Shown one piece after another: positions 1 to 9,185 of a DNA stretch of 64,000 nt. Each line of letters starts with the position of its first letter. The stretch's first letter is position 1. The stretch spans positions 124,001-188,000 of the forward strand of contig NZ_WSJB01000022.1 in assembly GCF_009763255.1 (NCBI RefSeq). The letters are read 5' to 3'. Below the pieces are notes generated by a model. The model was not told where the DNA came from. It ran no database searches and saw only the letters and a list, made by a program, of their open reading frames with translations. This DNA is from Bordetella sp. 02P26C-1. GTDB lineage: Bacteria; Pseudomonadota; Gammaproteobacteria; Burkholderiales; Burkholderiaceae_B. The translations under genes and the position numbers were made by a program.

Positions 1-634
1 CTACACCGCTGCGCTGTATGGTGCTAAAAGCCTGCAGACCGCCAATGGCCAGTACGATCTGCTAGCCGGTGCCGCTTACACCCATCACAATATCGATACG
101 CGTCGTCGGGTAACGCTCGGCAGTGATCAGAACTTGAAGAGTTCGTACGATGCCAAGAGCACGCAACTCTTCGCAGAAGCCGGTTACGGAGCCCAAGTTG
201 GCGCCAAGACAGTGGTGGGGCCCTATGTCGGCCTGGCCTGGACGGACCTTAAGTCTTCCGGTTTCAAGGAAACCGGTGGTTCGGCTGCTTTGCGCGGCAA
301 AGCGGATCATGATCACACCCTCGCGACGACGCTCGGTATCCGGGGTAAAACCGACTTTGATATTGGAGCCGCACATGCGTTCGTGCGCGGTGGTCTGGGC
401 TGGCGCCATACCAACGGTGACGTTAACCCCAGCCGCTCGTTGGCGTTCGTGAACGGCAATGGCGCTTCGTTCAGCGTTACCGGTGCCTCTATCGCTCGGG
501 ATGTCGCCACGCTCAACCTGGAGCTGGGTGCGGAAGTCGGGAAGAACACCACGGTAGGACTGAGCTATAACGGCCAGTTCGCCAAGGGTCTGACCGACAA
601 CTACGGATCGGTGTTTATGAAAGTCGGCTTCTAA
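1..634 (+). CDS. Autotransporter beta-barrel domain, C-terminal part (5' truncated by window edge)
   Basis: The reading frame is open from base 2 to the stop at 634, giving about 210 residues of the C-terminal translocator domain of a type V secreted protein. It shows alternating hydrophobic/polar strands with repeated glycines and aromatic residues (for example GAAYTHHNID, LFAEAGYGAQ, RGGLGWRH) and ends in KVGF, the terminal Phe that the Bam machinery recognises in outer-membrane barrels. The passenger lies outside the window, so adhesin, protease or other function cannot be assigned. An internal TTG at 134 is in frame but is not a start. A strong terminator follows. Confidence 0.82.
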   Translation, partial: YTAALYGAKSLQTANGQYDLLAGAAYTHHNIDTRRRVTLGSDQNLKSSYDAKSTQLFAEAGYGAQVGAKTVVGPYVGLAWTDLKSSGFKETGGSAALRGKADHDHTLATTLGIRGKTDFDIGAAHAFVRGGLGWRHTNGDVNPSRSLAFVNGNGASFSVTGASIARDVATLNLELGAEVGKNTTVGLSYNGQFAKGLTDNYGSVFMKVGF

Positions 635-682
635 GCATAAGCACCGGCGGACCCGGTTGTCTCACGGGCCGTTATGACTCCG

Positions 683-719
683 CCCCAACCCTGGCTGACC
701 GCCGGGGTTGGGGTTTTTT
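683..719 (+). terminator. Rho-independent terminator after the autotransporter gene
   Basis: A 9-bp perfect GC-rich stem (CCCCAACCC at 683-691, GGGTTGGGG at 705-713) with a 13-base loop is followed at once by six T. It sits about 50 bases past the autotransporter stop and should end that transcript before the aminotransferase gene. Confidence 0.9.
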
Positions 720-851
720 ACCTTCTGATTTGTCCCCTCTTCTTTGGTATTGAGGCACTGACGAGCGTCTCTCCAAGTTCGCCTCTGCGAATTCGGTCTC
801 GCCAGCCAAAGGTGTATGATTTCGCGCGAGTCTCTCTCTGGAATCATCCGC

Positions 852-2075
852 GTGAAAACCATCGACAAATCCTCCAAGCTCAATAATGTTGCATACGACA
901 TTCGTGGTCCCGTCCTGGACCGAGCGCGCGAGATGGAGGAAGCCGGCCAGCGCATCATCAAGCTCAATATCGGTAACGTGGCGGCCTTCGGAATTCAACC
1001 GCCCGACGAGATTATTCAGGACATCATTCGTAATGTTGCCGACGTGGCGGGCTATACGGATAGCAAGGGCCTGTTCGCACCGCGCAAGGCCGTCGTGCAT
1101 TACATGCAGAGCAAAGGTGTCATGGGCGTCGATGTCAATGACGTCTATCTGGGCAATGGCGCGTCCGAGCTTATTTCGATGAGCATCAACGCCCTGCTCA
1201 ACGACGGCGACGAGCTGTTGATCCCCTCCCCTGATTTCCCGCTGTACACGGCCGTCACCGGGCTGTCTGGCGGGCGTCCGGTACATTACCTGTGTGACGA
1301 AGGCTCGGACTGGATGCCGGACATCGAGGATATCCGTGCCAAGATCACGCCGCGCACGCGCGGTATCGTCGTGATCAACCCGAATAATCCGACCGGTGCG
1401 CTCTATCCGCGCGAGGTACTGCTGGACATCATTCAGGTAGCGCGTGAACACAATCTCGTGATTTTGTCGGATGAGATTTACGACAAAACGATTTATGACG
1501 ATCATGTCCACGTCAGCATGGCCTCGCTGGCTGACGATGTGCTGATTTTGACGTTCAATGGCCTTTCGAAGAACTATCGCTCTTGCGGATACCGCGCGGG
1601 CTGGATGGTGGTGACGGGCGACAAACGGCTGGCACAGGGTTATATCGAAGGGCTGAACATGCTCGCGTCGTTGCGTCTGTGTTCGAACACGCCGGGTCAA
1701 TTGGCGATCCAGACCGCGCTGGGTGGGTACCAGAGTATTAACGAGCTCGTCGGCCCTAACGGCCGGCTGCGCCGTCAACGCGATCTGGCTTACGATCTGC
1801 TGACCCAGATTCCCGGCGTGAGCGTCATGAAGCCCAAGGGCGCGCTGTATTTGTTCCCGCGCCTGGACCCGGCGGTGTATCCCATTACCGACGATCAGCA
1901 GTTCGCGTATAGCCTGCTGGATCAGGAACGTGTCCTGATCGTGCAGGGAACGGGCTTTAATTGGCCCAATCATGACCACTTCCGTATGGTATTTTTGCCA
2001 AATGCCGACGATTTGACCGACGCCATCGGGCGTTTGGATCGATTCCTCGCGCGGATGCGTAAAGACAAAGTGTGA
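852..2075 (+). CDS. alaA: PLP-dependent aminotransferase, AlaA-like (glutamate-pyruvate type)
   Basis: A fold-type I class I/II aminotransferase that probably makes alanine from pyruvate with glutamate as donor, in the cytoplasm. The N-terminus (IDKSSKLNNVAYDIRGPVL) closely resembles E. coli AlaA. The PLP lysine is Lys240 in LSKNYRSCGYRAGW, and the NPNNPTGALY and SDEIYD cofactor motifs are present. I chose GTG 852 because it gives 407 residues and places the Schiff-base lysine as in AlaA; an in-frame ATG at 816 would add 12 residues. In other proteobacteria the relatives AlaA and AlaC are hard to separate by eye, so the exact substrate is inferred. Confidence 0.85.
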   Translation: MKTIDKSSKLNNVAYDIRGPVLDRAREMEEAGQRIIKLNIGNVAAFGIQPPDEIIQDIIRNVADVAGYTDSKGLFAPRKAVVHYMQSKGVMGVDVNDVYLGNGASELISMSINALLNDGDELLIPSPDFPLYTAVTGLSGGRPVHYLCDEGSDWMPDIEDIRAKITPRTRGIVVINPNNPTGALYPREVLLDIIQVAREHNLVILSDEIYDKTIYDDHVHVSMASLADDVLILTFNGLSKNYRSCGYRAGWMVVTGDKRLAQGYIEGLNMLASLRLCSNTPGQLAIQTALGGYQSINELVGPNGRLRRQRDLAYDLLTQIPGVSVMKPKGALYLFPRLDPAVYPITDDQQFAYSLLDQERVLIVQGTGFNWPNHDHFRMVFLPNADDLTDAIGRLDRFLARMRKDKV

Positions 2076-2109
2076 GCCCGTAAGCCGGCCGCTGGAGACA
2101 TCCCCCAAC

Positions 2110-3255
2110 ATGCGTCTGAAAAACTGCCTGAATTTTCATGACTTCCGCACGCTGGCAAAACGCCGGCTGCCGGGGCCGATTTTCAACTACATCGACGGCG
2201 CCGCCGATGACGAAGTCACGTTGAGGCGCAATGCGGAAAGTTTCGAGCGTTGCGACCTTGTGCCCAACGTGTTGCGCGGTGTGCAGGATGTAGATTTGTC
2301 GGTCACCGTCATGGGGCAGAAACTCGCCATGCCGGTGTACTGCTCGCCAACGGCGCTGCAGCGACTGTTTCACCATCAGGGCGAGCATGCTGTCGCCGCG
2401 GCGGCTACGAAGTTCGGGACGATGTTCGGTGTGTCCTCGCTTGGTACGGTCAGCCTGGAAGCGATCCGCAAGCAATATTCCGGGCCGCAGGTCTATCAGT
2501 TTTATTTCCATAAGGATCGGGGCCTGAACCGCGCGATGATGCAACGCGCCAAGACGGCTGGCGTGAATGTCATGATGCTGACCGTAGACAGCATCACAGG
2601 CGGCAACCGTGAGCGCGATTTACGCACGGGCTTTTCGATCCCGTTCCGGCTGAACGTGGCGGGGTTGACGCAGTTCGCGATGAAGCCATCGTGGGCATGG
2701 AACTACGTGACGCACGAGCGCTTCCGTCTGCCGCAACTGGAGGAGCATGTGGATATGAGCGGCAGCGCGATGTCCATCGGCCGCTATTTCACTGAAATGC
2801 TCGACCCCGCAATGACCTGGGACGATGTCGCGCAAATGGTTCGAGAATGGGACGGACAGTTCTGCTTGAAAGGCATCATGTCTGTTGAAGATGCACGCCG
2901 GGCGGTGGATATCGGATGTACCGGGATCATACTGTCCAACCATGGCGGCCGGCAGCTCGATGGTTCCCGATCCGGGTTCGACCAACTCGCGGAAATTGTC
3001 GACGCGGTCGGTGACCGTATCGACGTCATGATGGACGGAGGCATTCAGCGCGGCACGCATGTCCTGAAAGCGTTATCGCTTGGCGCGAAGGCGGTGGGTG
3101 TTGGCCGATACTATCTATTCCCCCTTGCCGCCGCGGGCCAGCCGGGTGTGGAGCGCGCCCTGGGCCAACTGCGCAATGAAATCGAGCGGGCGATGAAGCT
3201 TATGGGCTGCAGGTCTGTGTCCGAGCTGTCGCGAGAGAATCTGCGCTTTCGTTAA
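2110..3255 (+). CDS. lldD: FMN-dependent alpha-hydroxyacid dehydrogenase (L-lactate dehydrogenase family)
   Basis: 381 residues, the usual size for the LldD/glycolate-oxidase TIM-barrel family, which oxidises L-lactate or a related 2-hydroxyacid to the 2-oxoacid using FMN and passes electrons to the quinone pool. The catalytic base is His278 in SNHGGRQLDG, followed by the FMN-phosphate segment (MMDGGIQRG, GVGRYYLFPL); Lys254 in CLKGI matches the flavin-contacting lysine. It starts 34 bases after the aminotransferase stop and may be cotranscribed with it; pyruvate would be a shared metabolite. Substrate (lactate, mandelate or other) is not decided by the sequence. Confidence 0.85.
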   Translation: MRLKNCLNFHDFRTLAKRRLPGPIFNYIDGAADDEVTLRRNAESFERCDLVPNVLRGVQDVDLSVTVMGQKLAMPVYCSPTALQRLFHHQGEHAVAAAATKFGTMFGVSSLGTVSLEAIRKQYSGPQVYQFYFHKDRGLNRAMMQRAKTAGVNVMMLTVDSITGGNRERDLRTGFSIPFRLNVAGLTQFAMKPSWAWNYVTHERFRLPQLEEHVDMSGSAMSIGRYFTEMLDPAMTWDDVAQMVREWDGQFCLKGIMSVEDARRAVDIGCTGIILSNHGGRQLDGSRSGFDQLAEIVDAVGDRIDVMMDGGIQRGTHVLKALSLGAKAVGVGRYYLFPLAAAGQPGVERALGQLRNEIERAMKLMGCRSVSELSRENLRFR

Positions 3256-3316
3256 TCCTGGCAAACGCACTGGGCATAGCGGGCGTCTCGCTCCAATCAC
3301 CGCAGACATGCGTAGT

Positions 3317-3334
3317 TTGCGGATCGAGCCGCAA
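3317..3334. terminator. Weak hairpin between convergent genes
   Basis: TTGCGG (3317-3322) and CCGCAA (3329-3334) form a 6-bp stem with a 6-base loop between the convergent lldD and decarboxylase-like genes. No T-run follows on either strand, so a terminator role is only a guess. Confidence 0.3.
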
Positions 3335-3372
3335 CCGGTGCCTTGCGTGCAGTGGTGCAGCCTATCGAGGCG

Positions 3373-4428
3373 CTAGACCACCCGCGCCCTGCCCTGCCTT
3401 CTTCCGCCCCTCTTTGTCTGCATGAACGCGGCCATTGCCTGTGACTCGCGCTCGGGACTGGCCTGGGATTCCTGTGCGAAATATTCCGCCGTACGAGCAA
3501 TGCCCTCTCTTGGCGGCACCTTCGGCGTCCAGTCCAGGTATTGTTGGGCCAACGAAATATCGGGGCAGCGATGGGCAGGATCGTCCACGGGCAGATCACG
3601 GAAAACTATGGGAACTTGCGCCCCGGTGCAAGCCCGCACCAGATCGGCTATCTCCAACATCGATAGCTCGGCCGGATTGCCAAGGTTAATGGGCTGCGTC
3701 ATGGCCGAAGGGCTTTCCATGAGCCGCACCAGGCCGTCAATCAGGTCATCGACATAACAGAACGAACGGGTCTGTGTGCCGTCGCCGTAGACGGTCAGTG
3801 GCTGACCCGCCAGCGCTTGGACAATAAAGTTCGATACGACCCGCCCGTCGTTGGGCGACATGTTTGGACCATAGGTGTTAAAGATGCGCGCGATTTTCAC
3901 CTCTACGCCCTCGGTGTGCGCGTACTCGGTGCAGATCGTTTCCGCACAGCGCTTGCCTTCGTCGTAGCAGGCTCGTGGGCCGACAGGGTTCACATGACCC
4001 CAGTACTGTTCTTGTTGCGGATGCTGCAGAGGATCACCGTAGACTTCACTAGTGGATGCCTGTAGCAGGCGCGCGCCGACGCGTTCCGCCAGCTCCAGCA
4101 TTTGAATAGTGCCCAGCACGCAGGTACGCAGCGTACGCAGCGGGTCGGCTTGATAATGTACGGGCGATGCCGGGCAAGCCAGATGATAGATGCGTGATAC
4201 CTGAAGGTCTGGGATCGGGTCCACCACGTCATGACGCATGACGGTAAGCATCGGGTGCGATGCCAGCGTAGCGAGATTGCTGGCGCGGCCTGTCTGAAAG
4301 TTGTCGAGGCAGATGACTTCCCATCCGTCCCGCAGTAAGCGCGCGCAGAGGTGGGAGCCTAAAAAGCCAGCCCCGCCCGCAACCAGCGCGCGCCCTGCCT
4401 TGTCATCGCTATGTATGCTGTCCATCAT
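3373..4428 (-). CDS. UDP-glucuronate decarboxylase-like NAD-dependent epimerase/dehydratase
   Basis: Extended SDR enzyme of 351 residues. The NAD-binding motif GGAGFLG is at residues 18-24, the active-site STSEVYGDP at 125-133 and the YxxxK pair is Tyr155/Lys159 in YDEGKRCAE; these three blocks are typical of UDP-xylose synthases, which oxidise and decarboxylate UDP-glucuronate. It would supply UDP-xylose or a UDP-4-keto-pentose for the glycan built by the neighbouring transferases. ATG 4428 was chosen because it overlaps the stop of the upstream glycosyltransferase by 4 bases (ATGA). It is the last gene of the cluster. A related UDP-sugar 4-epimerase role cannot be excluded. Confidence 0.8.
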   Translation of the reverse strand: MMDSIHSDDKAGRALVAGGAGFLGSHLCARLLRDGWEVICLDNFQTGRASNLATLASHPMLTVMRHDVVDPIPDLQVSRIYHLACPASPVHYQADPLRTLRTCVLGTIQMLELAERVGARLLQASTSEVYGDPLQHPQQEQYWGHVNPVGPRACYDEGKRCAETICTEYAHTEGVEVKIARIFNTYGPNMSPNDGRVVSNFIVQALAGQPLTVYGDGTQTRSFCYVDDLIDGLVRLMESPSAMTQPINLGNPAELSMLEIADLVRACTGAQVPIVFRDLPVDDPAHRCPDISLAQQYLDWTPKVPPREGIARTAEYFAQESQASPERESQAMAAFMQTKRGGRRQGRARVV

Positions 4429-5399
4429 GCCTGCTCCATTAGTGTGTCGAACACATTGATCCAGTCTCTGACGAACCGGTCCATTCCAAAACGTCGCAGC
4501 GCCGTTTCGCGCGCGGCCTCGCCCCATGCGCGTGCTAGCGCGGGTTCTTCGTTAAGCTGGCGTGCGACTTCGATCAGGCGCTCTACTCGGGTATCTACGT
4601 ACCCTTCCTTTCCATTGGTGATGACGGTGGGTAGCTCAGTGGTGCCAAAGCCTACGATAGGCAAGCCGGAAAGCATGGCCTCGATTAAGGACAAGCCCAG
4701 GCTCGCGTACCGAATGGGGCTGAAGAAGTATCGGTAACGCGAGATAAAGGCAGCGACTTCCATGTTTGGGATCTCGCCGATGCCGCCCAGGCTTTCCGCG
4801 TCCATGCCGATCAAGTCCAGCGGCGTCTTGCGCCTGACCTGCTCGAAAATATCGCGGCCGATGCGGCGCCCGCGTCGCGCGAGATGATTGGCTACCACAA
4901 TGCCGCGCTGCAGGCTTCCGTCGTAACGCGCTTGCGGAACGGGCACGCCGTGTTCGACGACACGCACGGGCATATCGCCACTGTCCCACATCACTGCATT
5001 AAAGGGCGTCACATGCACGAGCAAGCCACGCGAATGGGTGAACGGATGCCGAGTATCGGTGGGGTGCGGCTCGGGGGGATTGTGTTCGAGGTAAATGCTG
5101 GGCAGCGCGCGTTGACGATCTGTCAGCAGTAATTGGGCGTCCGCGAGGTTTTGTTTGTGCTGATACAGGACGCAGTCGAACTCCATCTCGGCCAGTGAGC
5201 TGGCCGGCACCTGGGTCAGATTAGGGGCCCATGGAATGCGCCGGCCCAGCGCACCGTATCCGGGAGCCGAATGGGATAGGCCCGGGACGATGAAGTCGTG
5301 AGGCACATGATGCAGGGCATATAGATAGTTGCCGTGGACATGCCAAGTCAGAACGCGTAGCCGGCGCGCGGGCTGAGGGACATCGGGTTGCGCATTCAT
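4425..5399 (-). CDS. Glycosyltransferase, GT-B fold (GT1/GT4-like)
   Basis: 324 residues from ATG 5399, which overlaps the stop of the preceding GT9 gene by 4 bases. The C-terminal donor-binding half is recognisable (SLGLSLIEAMLSGLPIVGFG, then TVITNGKEGYV), as in GT4-type transferases that use nucleotide sugars. The N-terminal half is less conserved and carries no membrane segment, so the protein should act at the cytoplasmic face of the inner membrane. Donor and acceptor sugars cannot be read from the sequence; context suggests a heptose-containing surface glycan. Confidence 0.75.
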   Translation of the reverse strand: MNAQPDVPQPARRLRVLTWHVHGNYLYALHHVPHDFIVPGLSHSAPGYGALGRRIPWAPNLTQVPASSLAEMEFDCVLYQHKQNLADAQLLLTDRQRALPSIYLEHNPPEPHPTDTRHPFTHSRGLLVHVTPFNAVMWDSGDMPVRVVEHGVPVPQARYDGSLQRGIVVANHLARRGRRIGRDIFEQVRRKTPLDLIGMDAESLGGIGEIPNMEVAAFISRYRYFFSPIRYASLGLSLIEAMLSGLPIVGFGTTELPTVITNGKEGYVDTRVERLIEVARQLNEEPALARAWGEAARETALRRFGMDRFVRDWINVFDTLMEQA

Positions 5400-6466
5400 G
5401 CTGTCCTCTCGATGAATTGCAACTGGGCGCGCGCGGCTGCGTGGACTTCTGCGGCCGACACGGCGAGTGCACAAGGATGGCCAAACGGGCAGGTCTCGTA
5501 GGCGCAGGGCCGACAGGGAACCTCGGCGGCCAACACCCGATGACGGCGGCGATCGAGCGGGGCCCAACGTCGCGTATCACTCCCGCAGGCCACGACCACG
5601 CTGGGGGTTTTCATGGCGGCGGCGATGTGAGAGACGCCTGTGTCATTGCAGACAAGAAGACGGCTGGTTCGCACCAGCGCGGCCATGCTGCCCAAGTGGG
5701 TGCGACCCGACAAGTCCGCGACCGGTACCGCGGCCTGCTGCCGCAGCGCATGTACCATGTCTCGCTCGCCGGCTGTGCCGGTCAAAGCCACGCGCCAACC
5801 TTCTTGATAAAGACCTCGTGCGACGGCGGAAAACCGGCTGATGGGCCAACGGCGGGATGCGAGCCGCGCCCCTGCGTGAATCAACACGATCTTATCTGGA
5901 TCGAGGCTGTGTTCGTCTAGCAGACGCGTCGCTTCGGCTTGGTCGGCCTCGCTGCACGGAAACTCCAAGCCCGACTCGTTCGCATCGTCCAAACCTGCGT
6001 ATCGCAATAGAGCGAGATAGCGTTCGATCTCTGGCAGCGTGTCCGGCCAAAGCATACGTGCGCCGGGCATCTCATCAGACGCCCGCGGCACGAAACCCAC
6101 CCAACGATCCGCACCGAACTGCTCCACGATCGGGTTCGATTGCTGGCCGCTCCCATGCAGTTGGATGGCGACATCCGCCCGCCAATCGCGCATGCGTCGG
6201 TAGAACTCGGGCAAGGCGGCCTCATTCGCCGCCTGCTCTGGAAAGGCAGAGATGCCAGGGAATTCCAGCAGCTCATCGATATAGGCGCTAAACCGTTGAA
6301 CGAATTCCCTCGCTCCCGCTAGCCCCACTAAAGCGATACGAGCTTGGGGAAACGCCCGACGCAAGGCACGAAACGCCGGCACCGAGCAAAGCATGTCGCC
6401 AAGTTGTAATGCCCGAAACACCGCGATGCGCTCGGGCGGACGAGCCGGATCGAGCACGGCGGTCAT
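5396..6466 (-). CDS. Glycosyltransferase family 9 (heptosyltransferase-like)
   Basis: 356-residue GT-B enzyme of the ADP-heptose:LPS heptosyltransferase family. Seen directly: the N-terminal FRALQLGDMLCSVPAFRALR block, the central LIHAGARLASRRWPISRF block that contacts the nucleotide, and CNDTGVSHIAAAM, the GT9 signature near the C-terminus. It begins at ATG 6466 with a 4-base overlap with the upstream GT2 gene. It probably adds a heptose to an LPS-core-like or other acceptor. A second GT9 (9173-10288) lies in the same cluster, which suggests at least two heptose additions. Confidence 0.82.
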   Translation of the reverse strand: MTAVLDPARPPERIAVFRALQLGDMLCSVPAFRALRRAFPQARIALVGLAGAREFVQRFSAYIDELLEFPGISAFPEQAANEAALPEFYRRMRDWRADVAIQLHGSGQQSNPIVEQFGADRWVGFVPRASDEMPGARMLWPDTLPEIERYLALLRYAGLDDANESGLEFPCSEADQAEATRLLDEHSLDPDKIVLIHAGARLASRRWPISRFSAVARGLYQEGWRVALTGTAGERDMVHALRQQAAVPVADLSGRTHLGSMAALVRTSRLLVCNDTGVSHIAAAMKTPSVVVACGSDTRRWAPLDRRRHRVLAAEVPCRPCAYETCPFGHPCALAVSAAEVHAAARAQLQFIERTA

Positions 6467-7449
6467 ACTGTGCCTCGCTGGAATCGAATGAGGCCGACGA
6501 CGCGCCAGGTGATCGATAGCACCGGTATGCACACCGAAGTAATGAGCAAGTCCGCCACGTCGCGCAGGGTATGCCGGGTGCCCTGCAGCCGTTTATAGAA
6601 AAACCATCCGGTCAGTACCGCCCAGATTCCTCCCGCAATGCTGGCGATACGCAGATGCCCTAGCAGCGCCAGCAATACTGCCGAGACAAAGGCTGCCGTC
6701 ACGCACAAGTAAAAGCGCGGCAAGTGTTTGCGAATATGCGCGTGGTACAAATCCGGATATTTGCGACGCAGCAACATGTCGAACATCACCTTCTTCTGCA
6801 TGCCGAGCCCTGCTGCAAAGCCGAACGGCCGCACGGGATGCAGCACGCGCGCCGCCGGTGCCCGCTCGATGCGATAGCCGTGCTTCAGCAAGGCGAAGTG
6901 CAGGTCCGAATCCTCGCGCCACGCCATCGTGTAGCGCGTGTCGAAGCCGCCCACATCGACTAACGCGGAGCGGCGCACGAACAGGTTGGCGGTGATGAAT
7001 TCCGATCGCGTCAGGCCAGCCGCGTCACGCTCATAATCGGTGGGCGGATTCGGCAACGGCATCTCGGTGACGCCCGTCACAGCGGCCACGCCGGCGGTCA
7101 TGGCCTGCAGCCCCTGTCCAAGCCAGTCGGGAGCTGGGATGGTGTCGTCGTCAGTGAACGCGATGATCTCGCCGTGTGCGGCCTGCCAGCCGCGGTTTCG
7201 CGCACCCGCGGGCCCCTGTGTATCCGCTACCGCAATGTAGCGCATGCGTGGTGCACTCGGGTGGTGCCGGGGCCACTCATCGACGAGCCGCCGCGTGGTG
7301 TCGTGGCAGCCGTCGTCACAGACGATGATCTCGAAACTGTCGCGTGGAAAGTGCTGCGCAGAAAGTGCCTCCAGACAGCGCGTCAGGAGATCCATGCGCC
7401 GATAGGTCGGCACCACCACGGAAACGAGAGGCACGGGCACAGCGTTCAT
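6463..7449 (-). CDS. Glycosyltransferase family 2, membrane-anchored
   Basis: 328 residues. The GT-A nucleotide-sugar site is clear: SVVVPTYRRMDLL at the N-terminus, CDDGCHD, the metal-binding FTDDDTIPAP and an acceptor-side WREDSDLHFALLKHG block. Residues about 248-290 form two hydrophobic segments (VTAAFVSAVLLALLGH and ASIAGGIWAVLTGWFF), so the enzyme is likely held at the inner membrane. The start at 7449 overlaps the carbamoyltransferase stop by 4 bases. The membrane anchor would fit work on a lipid-linked acceptor; the donor sugar is unknown. Confidence 0.8.
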   Translation of the reverse strand: MNAVPVPLVSVVVPTYRRMDLLTRCLEALSAQHFPRDSFEIIVCDDGCHDTTRRLVDEWPRHHPSAPRMRYIAVADTQGPAGARNRGWQAAHGEIIAFTDDDTIPAPDWLGQGLQAMTAGVAAVTGVTEMPLPNPPTDYERDAAGLTRSEFITANLFVRRSALVDVGGFDTRYTMAWREDSDLHFALLKHGYRIERAPAARVLHPVRPFGFAAGLGMQKKVMFDMLLRRKYPDLYHAHIRKHLPRFYLCVTAAFVSAVLLALLGHLRIASIAGGIWAVLTGWFFYKRLQGTRHTLRDVADLLITSVCIPVLSITWRVVGLIRFQRGTV

Positions 7450-9185
7450 CGCGGCTTTTCAACCAAATAAGAGCCAATCACGAGCGCGTCTAACGGCGAA
7501 CTCCAGAAACTCTCGACCGCATCGCGGGGCGTACATACGACCGGTTCGCCACGCGTGTTGAACGAGGTGTTCACCAAGACGGGTACGCCAGTACGCTGCT
7601 CGAACGCGGCGAGCAGGTCGTAATAGCGTTCGTTCTGATCGCGGCGGATCGTTTGCACGCGAGCGGTGCCGTCGATATGGCGCACGGCCGGGATCTGCTG
7701 CGCGCGATGCGGCAATACGTCGTAGACAAACAGCATGAACGGCGCACAGATCGAGGCCGCCCCGCGTCCATCGAACCATTGCACCGCGCGCTCCTCCATC
7801 ACCACCGGCGCGACCGGGCGGAAATCTTCGCGGTCTTTCAGGCCGTTCAGCCGCGCTTGCATGGAGCTGTCGATGGGGGAGGCCAAGATCGAGCGCGCGC
7901 CCAGCGCACGCGGTCCAAACTCCATACGTCCTTGGAACCACCCCAGGACCTTGTTATCGGCCAATAACTCCGCCGCCTCGTCGGCCACGTTCTCGAGTTT
8001 GCGATAGTTCAGGTGCGATTGATCGAGGAAGCGTTCGATTTCCTCGTCAGAGAATGCGGGGCCCAGATAAGCATGTTCCATCGTCCAGTTGCGTGGGCCC
8101 GCACGGCGTTGATAGTCGACATAGAGCGCCGCGCCTAGCGCGGTGCCTGCATCGCCGGCCGCCGGCTGCACCCAGACTTTTTCAAACGGCCCATCGCGCG
8201 CGATTCTGGCGTTCATCACGCAGTTCAATGCTACCCCGCCCGCCATCGACAGGTTGGACGAGCCGGTTTGACGATGCAGCCATTGGGCCATATGCAAGGC
8301 GGTCTCTTCCAGCACATACTGCAACGAGCTTGCGATGTTTTGATGTTGCTCGGTAAAGGGTTCGCCACGCCGACGCCCTGGACCGAAACGTTCTATCAGC
8401 TTTGCGGGATGCAACGCGTACCCGCCTTCTTCGTCCAAGGTCAAAATCTCGCGGAACTGATCGCGATAGATCGGCTTGCCATAGGAGGCCAACGCCATGA
8501 CCTTGTATTCGTCCGAAGAATGCAGAAAGCCCAGATACCGCGTGACCTCCTCGTAAAGCAACCCGAGTGAATGCGGCAGATCGATCTGCTTGATGCGTTG
8601 ATACCGGCCCTCGTGAAAGTGGCCGTAGCTGGTGGTAGTCCGTTCACCGCGTCCATCGAGCGTGAGCACCGCCGTGTCTTCGAAAGGAGCGGCGAGGAAT
8701 GCGCTGGCCTCGTGCGACAGATGGTGATCGAGATTGACCCATCGGTCCGTGATGTGTTGCAGCGACAACCCGTCCCATCTGGCAGAGGTCAAATGATGCG
8801 GCAAGCCATCCAGCAGCTGCCGCGGCGCATTCACCAGGTAGGATAAAAATAACGCGTCCCAAGGCGACTCCCCGTTCGGGCCGAAACCGGCCTTGGAGGG
8901 CTCGAGTGGCAGTACGACCTCCGGCTCCATATTGCCCGCCGGCATGAGGAGTTTGGGGTTATACGAGTAGACGATATGGTCTACATCGCGCATGCGCACA
9001 CCCGCCTCAGCGAGACAGTAATCAATGGCATGGTACGGCAACTGCCAGGTCGTGAAGGGAACCGGACGCTTACCGTGTTTGATACGGGTAAATCGCTCTT
9101 CCTCGGCGGCAGCGATGACGTGCCCGTCCCGCACCAGCGCGGCCGCGCAATCATGATAGGCGGCATTGATTCCTAGGGTAAGCAT
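7446..9185 (-). CDS. Carbamoyltransferase (NodU/CmcH/TobZ family)
   Basis: 579 residues, full length for O-carbamoyltransferases that use carbamoyl phosphate and ATP to put a carbamoyl group on a sugar or antibiotic hydroxyl. The N-terminal Kae1-like ATPase domain shows LGINAAYHDCAAALV, NLDHHLSHEASAF with the metal-binding His residues, and LSMAGGVALNCVMN; the C-terminal domain has EFGPRALGARSILASP. It overlaps the upstream GT9 gene by 13 bases and the downstream GT2 by 4. Surrounded by glycosyltransferases, it most likely carbamoylates a sugar of the cluster's product rather than a Nod factor or antibiotic. Confidence 0.87.
   Translation of the reverse strand: MLTLGINAAYHDCAAALVRDGHVIAAAEEERFTRIKHGKRPVPFTTWQLPYHAIDYCLAEAGVRMRDVDHIVYSYNPKLLMPAGNMEPEVVLPLEPSKAGFGPNGESPWDALFLSYLVNAPRQLLDGLPHHLTSARWDGLSLQHITDRWVNLDHHLSHEASAFLAAPFEDTAVLTLDGRGERTTTSYGHFHEGRYQRIKQIDLPHSLGLLYEEVTRYLGFLHSSDEYKVMALASYGKPIYRDQFREILTLDEEGGYALHPAKLIERFGPGRRRGEPFTEQHQNIASSLQYVLEETALHMAQWLHRQTGSSNLSMAGGVALNCVMNARIARDGPFEKVWVQPAAGDAGTALGAALYVDYQRRAGPRNWTMEHAYLGPAFSDEEIERFLDQSHLNYRKLENVADEAAELLADNKVLGWFQGRMEFGPRALGARSILASPIDSSMQARLNGLKDREDFRPVAPVVMEERAVQWFDGRGAASICAPFMLFVYDVLPHRAQQIPAVRHIDGTARVQTIRRDQNERYYDLLAAFEQRTGVPVLVNTSFNTRGEPVVCTPRDAVESFWSSPLDALVIGSYLVEKPR

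Noticed and set aside
672-2111. 479-codon open frame opposite the aminotransferase gene
   Set aside because: Antisense shadow of a clearly conserved gene; its composition (many Arg, His, Gln, Val) is an artefact of codon bias.
7446-9185. Nodulation or antibiotic biosynthesis gene
   Set aside because: The carbamoyltransferase family includes NodU and antibiotic enzymes, but all neighbours are surface-glycan genes and no acyl-transferase, chitin-synthase-like or PKS/NRPS gene is present.
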